Shown here: in pieces, positions 43,063 through 45,500 of the stretch | Layout of the letters: each line of letters starts with the position of its first letter | How positions within the stretch are numbered: position 1 is the first letter of the stretch | Assembly: GCA_017415455.1 (NCBI GenBank) | Contig: JAFQGS010000057.1 | Coordinates: 1-45,500 of the forward strand | Reading direction: 5' to 3' | DNA length: 45,500 nt | Source: Prevotella sp. | GTDB lineage: Bacteria; Bacteroidota; Bacteroidia; Bacteroidales; Bacteroidaceae | Translations under genes and position numbers: made by a program | Notes under the pieces: model-generated | The model's database searches: none | What the model was told of the DNA's origin: nothing | What the model saw: the letters and a program-made list of their open reading frames with translations, nothing else

Positions 43063-44568
43063 ATGAATTACAAATACGACATATTCATAAGCTACAAACG
43101 CAAGAGCCTACCAACGGCGAACAACTTGTATTACAGGCTGACGACGCGAGGCTACTCCACTTTTTTCGATCTTGAAGAGATGGGAAGAGATAATTTCAAT
43201 GTGCAGTTATTGAACTGCATTGAGAATGCTAAGGATGTGTTCGTCATCCTGGAGGAAGGTTCGATTGATGGCTGTCAGAAAGAGAATTGGGAGGAAGAGG
43301 ACTGGTTCTGCCATGAAATCGCCTTTGCATTGGAAAAGAAAAAGAATATCATACCTATTTTGCTGAATGGCTATCAGATGCCGTCACAGGATTTCTTCCC
43401 TGATAGACTGAAGGAACTAAGCCTTAAGAATGCACCTGAATTCAACTTTTCGTTCTTTGAGGCTTACCTTGACAAACTGATAGAGAAAGACTATCTCCTT
43501 TCCAAGCCTAATATTCAAGACAAGACAACGTCTGTTTTCAAGTTCTATTCCAACGAGAACTGTCAGGTTTTCAAGGAAGGGAAACTGGTATGCAGCCTTG
43601 AAGGAATGTCCGACGAACCTTATTATTTGCCAGTACCGAGGAAGGGGGATTATAGGTTCAAGGCTGTGAACTATAATTCAAAATCAGTTCAAATACTAAA
43701 TGAGTCAATAGATGCTGGAGAAGAAAAAAGCATAGAAGTAAAATGGTATAATGAACAGGCTTTTAGAACTCCTTTCCATGGTAACCATAAAGGATGCAGC
43801 GTAGCTATTAGTATTGCTCTGTTGATTTTAATAGTTTTTCTGCCAGTAAGATATTGGCTATCATCTTACAATAGAAGTCTCCCAACTGAGAATATGCAAT
43901 CTGTAAAATATGATTCATCATCTTCGTTAAATACACAGACTAAAGATAACAACTATGATATTGATGATAAAGAAAACGATGTGGTAAGAGAGGATAACGG
44001 TCCAAATTCTCTAAGTTCAGACGATTTTGTGGATTTAGGATTAAGCGTGAATTGGGCCAGTAAAAATGTTGGGGCTACTTCACCTGAAGATGCTGGAGGT
44101 TATTATGCATGGGGAGAAATAAAGGAAAAGGATGAATACACAGAAGAATCGTATGAATATAGGTATGTAAAATATGGTTATACTCAAACGAAAAAAATCG
44201 CATCAAATATTTCTGGAACAAGGTATGATGTTGCAAGGTCATTACTTGGCGAGAACTATCGCATGCCAACAAAGGATGAGATGAAAGAATTGATATTAAA
44301 ATGTGATTGGCATTATGGAACTGTCAATGAAGTTCCTGGTATGGTTGTAACAGGAAAAAATGGGAATTGCATATTCATCCCAGATGTAGGCAGTAAAGTA
44401 AACATGTCAACAAATAGAATTTGTTATTATTGGACAAGCACAGCAGATGAATATGGTATCCCTTATTGTTTATTTATGGCTGCATTCCCTGAAGAGTCTA
44501 AATATGATTTGATAAATCATGTTTCTGTAGAACATGGATTAGCAATACGTCCTGTTGTACAGAAATAA
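43063..44568 (+). CDS. TIR protein with one membrane segment and C-terminal FISUMP domain
   Basis: 501 aa. Residues about 4-140: TIR (YKYDIFISYKRKS; STFFDLEEMG; Trp81-x3-Glu85 in WFCHEIAFAL). About 155-230: a beta-rich PEGA-like module (FYSNENCQVFKEGKLVCSL...YRFKAVNY). About 246-266: a single membrane helix (VAISIALLILIVFLPVRYWL). About 270-315: a polar, Ser/Asp-rich linker. About 320-500: a FISUMP (Fibrobacter succinogenes major paralogous) domain with DFVDLGLSVNWASKNVGA, YYAWGE, YRMPTKDEMKEL and YYWTSTADE. The layout suggests a cytoplasmic TIR wired to an outside sensor domain. G+C falls sharply after the TIR/PEGA-like part. Confidence 0.85.
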   Translation: MNYKYDIFISYKRKSLPTANNLYYRLTTRGYSTFFDLEEMGRDNFNVQLLNCIENAKDVFVILEEGSIDGCQKENWEEEDWFCHEIAFALEKKKNIIPILLNGYQMPSQDFFPDRLKELSLKNAPEFNFSFFEAYLDKLIEKDYLLSKPNIQDKTTSVFKFYSNENCQVFKEGKLVCSLEGMSDEPYYLPVPRKGDYRFKAVNYNSKSVQILNESIDAGEEKSIEVKWYNEQAFRTPFHGNHKGCSVAISIALLILIVFLPVRYWLSSYNRSLPTENMQSVKYDSSSSLNTQTKDNNYDIDDKENDVVREDNGPNSLSSDDFVDLGLSVNWASKNVGATSPEDAGGYYAWGEIKEKDEYTEESYEYRYVKYGYTQTKKIASNISGTRYDVARSLLGENYRMPTKDEMKELILKCDWHYGTVNEVPGMVVTGKNGNCIFIPDVGSKVNMSTNRICYYWTSTADEYGIPYCLFMAAFPEESKYDLINHVSVEHGLAIRPVVQK

Positions 44569-44629
44569 CTTTGACGTCCGCCTAACTTGATAAAATAATA
44601 TACTATATTTCCAACAATAATATCAATCT

Positions 44630-45500
44630 ATGACTAATGACAATAACGAAATATGGGTTTTCCTTTCTCATTCCAATAAGGATTATGAGAAGGTAAGGAT
44701 ATTAAGGAATCTGTTAGAGGAAAATGGATTCCGACCTATTATGCTGTATTTACGTTCTAAAGAGGATCCTTCGAAAGTTAAAGAATTGCGACAGTTGATT
44801 TATGATGAGATAGATCATAGGAATAGGTTTATTCTTTGTGACAGCGAGAATGCCAGGAATTCAGATTGGGTTAACGAAGAGGTTGAATACATTAAAAGCA
44901 AGCAACGTATTTATCAAACCATTGACATTGATGCTTCAATAGAAAATATATCCGCATCAATTTTGAATTTCAAGAAAGAGTCTTCTGTATTTGTATCTTA
45001 TGCACGGAGAGATACAGAAATATATAAGCAACTTACATGCCTTCTAAAGCAGGATTGGGGAGTTAGAATAAATGAATGGGAAGATGGTGCAGGTAAATCG
45101 TTTTGTCAATCAATTCAAACCAATATCGACAAAGCTGTTGCGGATGGATACATTATCTTTTTAATCACAGAGAATTTCCTAAAATCGGAGTGGTGTAGAA
45201 CAGAAATGCAATATACTTTAAACAAAACCAATGGGCAGACACATAATATCATTTTCTTGTGTTCAGTAAAGTTTGATTCTATAAAGAAGGCCTTACCTGA
45301 TTACAAGTACAATTTAATAAACTTTTCATATAGCGAAAATAAGATTAATATTGACAGGCTATCATTGTACTTTAAACTTATGGGTAAAGAAATTGCACAA
45401 CGTGCAAAAAAAGGAGACCCCCAGGCAATCGCTTGGCAATTGGAATATGCTGATCGCTTTTATAAAGTAGGAGAACACTTATATCTCAGAGATGTATATA
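44630..45500 (+). CDS. Tandem TIR-TIR protein (3' end beyond window)
   Basis: 290 codons visible from the ATG at 44630, still open at the window end. TIR-1 is about residues 7-95 (EIWVFLSHSNKDYEK; Trp80-x3-Glu84). TIR-2 is about 118-235 (SSVFVSYARRDTEIYKQ; Trp188-x3-Glu192 in SEWCRTEM). From about 255 the text AQRAKKGDPQAIAWQLEYADRFYKVG looks like the start of Sel1/TPR-type helical repeats. It follows the TIR-FISUMP gene after 61 bases on the same strand with no terminator between, so it probably belongs to the same transcript. No hydrophobic segment in the visible part. Confidence 0.85.
   Translation, partial: MTNDNNEIWVFLSHSNKDYEKVRILRNLLEENGFRPIMLYLRSKEDPSKVKELRQLIYDEIDHRNRFILCDSENARNSDWVNEEVEYIKSKQRIYQTIDIDASIENISASILNFKKESSVFVSYARRDTEIYKQLTCLLKQDWGVRINEWEDGAGKSFCQSIQTNIDKAVADGYIIFLITENFLKSEWCRTEMQYTLNKTNGQTHNIIFLCSVKFDSIKKALPDYKYNLINFSYSENKINIDRLSLYFKLMGKEIAQRAKKGDPQAIAWQLEYADRFYKVGEHLYLRDVY

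Noticed and set aside
29478-45500. One continuous defence island from the R-M genes to the TIR operon
   Set aside because: About 9.5 kb of intact core metabolism (mutAB, transporter, decarboxylase, regulator) separates them, so they are probably independent insertions.

Overview
This window looks like a chromosomal segment from a Bacteroidales genome, most likely a Prevotella-type gut or oral anaerobe. Three things support this. Many genes have the Bacteroidetes promoter signature (TAnnTTTG at -7, sometimes with TTG/TTTG about 19-20 bases upstream) and no clear Shine-Dalgarno. Bacteroidales-typical families are present (DUF4369 lipoprotein, DUF5020 outer-membrane protein, OadG with a lamin-tail-like N-terminus, FISUMP domain). 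There is also a complete methylmalonyl-CoA mutase beside a Na+-pump decarboxylase module of the succinate/propionate pathway. No rRNA, tRNA, CRISPR array or insertion sequence was recognised.

Layout. 1-11.3 kb is housekeeping: dnaX (cut by the window edge), a DivIC-like division protein, a small membrane protein, a DUF4369 lipoprotein, pyrC, a metallophosphoesterase, mfd, a polyprenol-phosphate mannosyltransferase-like GT2 and a PlsC-like acyltransferase. 11.3-18 kb holds a membrane protein with 81-bp internal repeats, a long non-coding spacer, a TrpB2-type tryptophan synthase beta chain divergent from a Na+/solute symporter, and a gpx-trxB redox pair. 18-24 kb holds secreted proteins: a Tyr/Asp-rich lipoprotein, a pectinesterase-like beta-helix protein and, convergent to it, a beta-helix lipoprotein. 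24.5-29.3 kb holds pyk, dinB and a DUF5020 porin-like protein, separated by long spacers full of short repeats. 29.4-31.9 kb is an AT-rich type II restriction-modification operon. 32-41.4 kb is the energy module: mutA-mutB on the minus strand, and on the plus strand an AspT/YidE-type transporter, OadG, biotin carrier, OadB and a LuxR-type regulator.

41.4-45.5 kb is the most interesting part. It is an AT-rich operon of three genes carrying four TIR domains: a TIR-GTPase, a membrane-anchored TIR with a FISUMP domain on the far side of the membrane segment, and a tandem TIR-TIR protein that runs off the window. All four TIRs keep the W-x3-E that carries the NADase glutamate. A stacked-hairpin leader precedes the operon. 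I regard it as a candidate undescribed immune or signalling system.

A second unexplained pattern is that four separate spacers (about 12.7, 24.3, 26.5 and 28.1 kb) each carry a degenerate tandem array. The arrays differ in sequence but share the same 22-base period, and other short repeats bracket dinB in opposite orientations.
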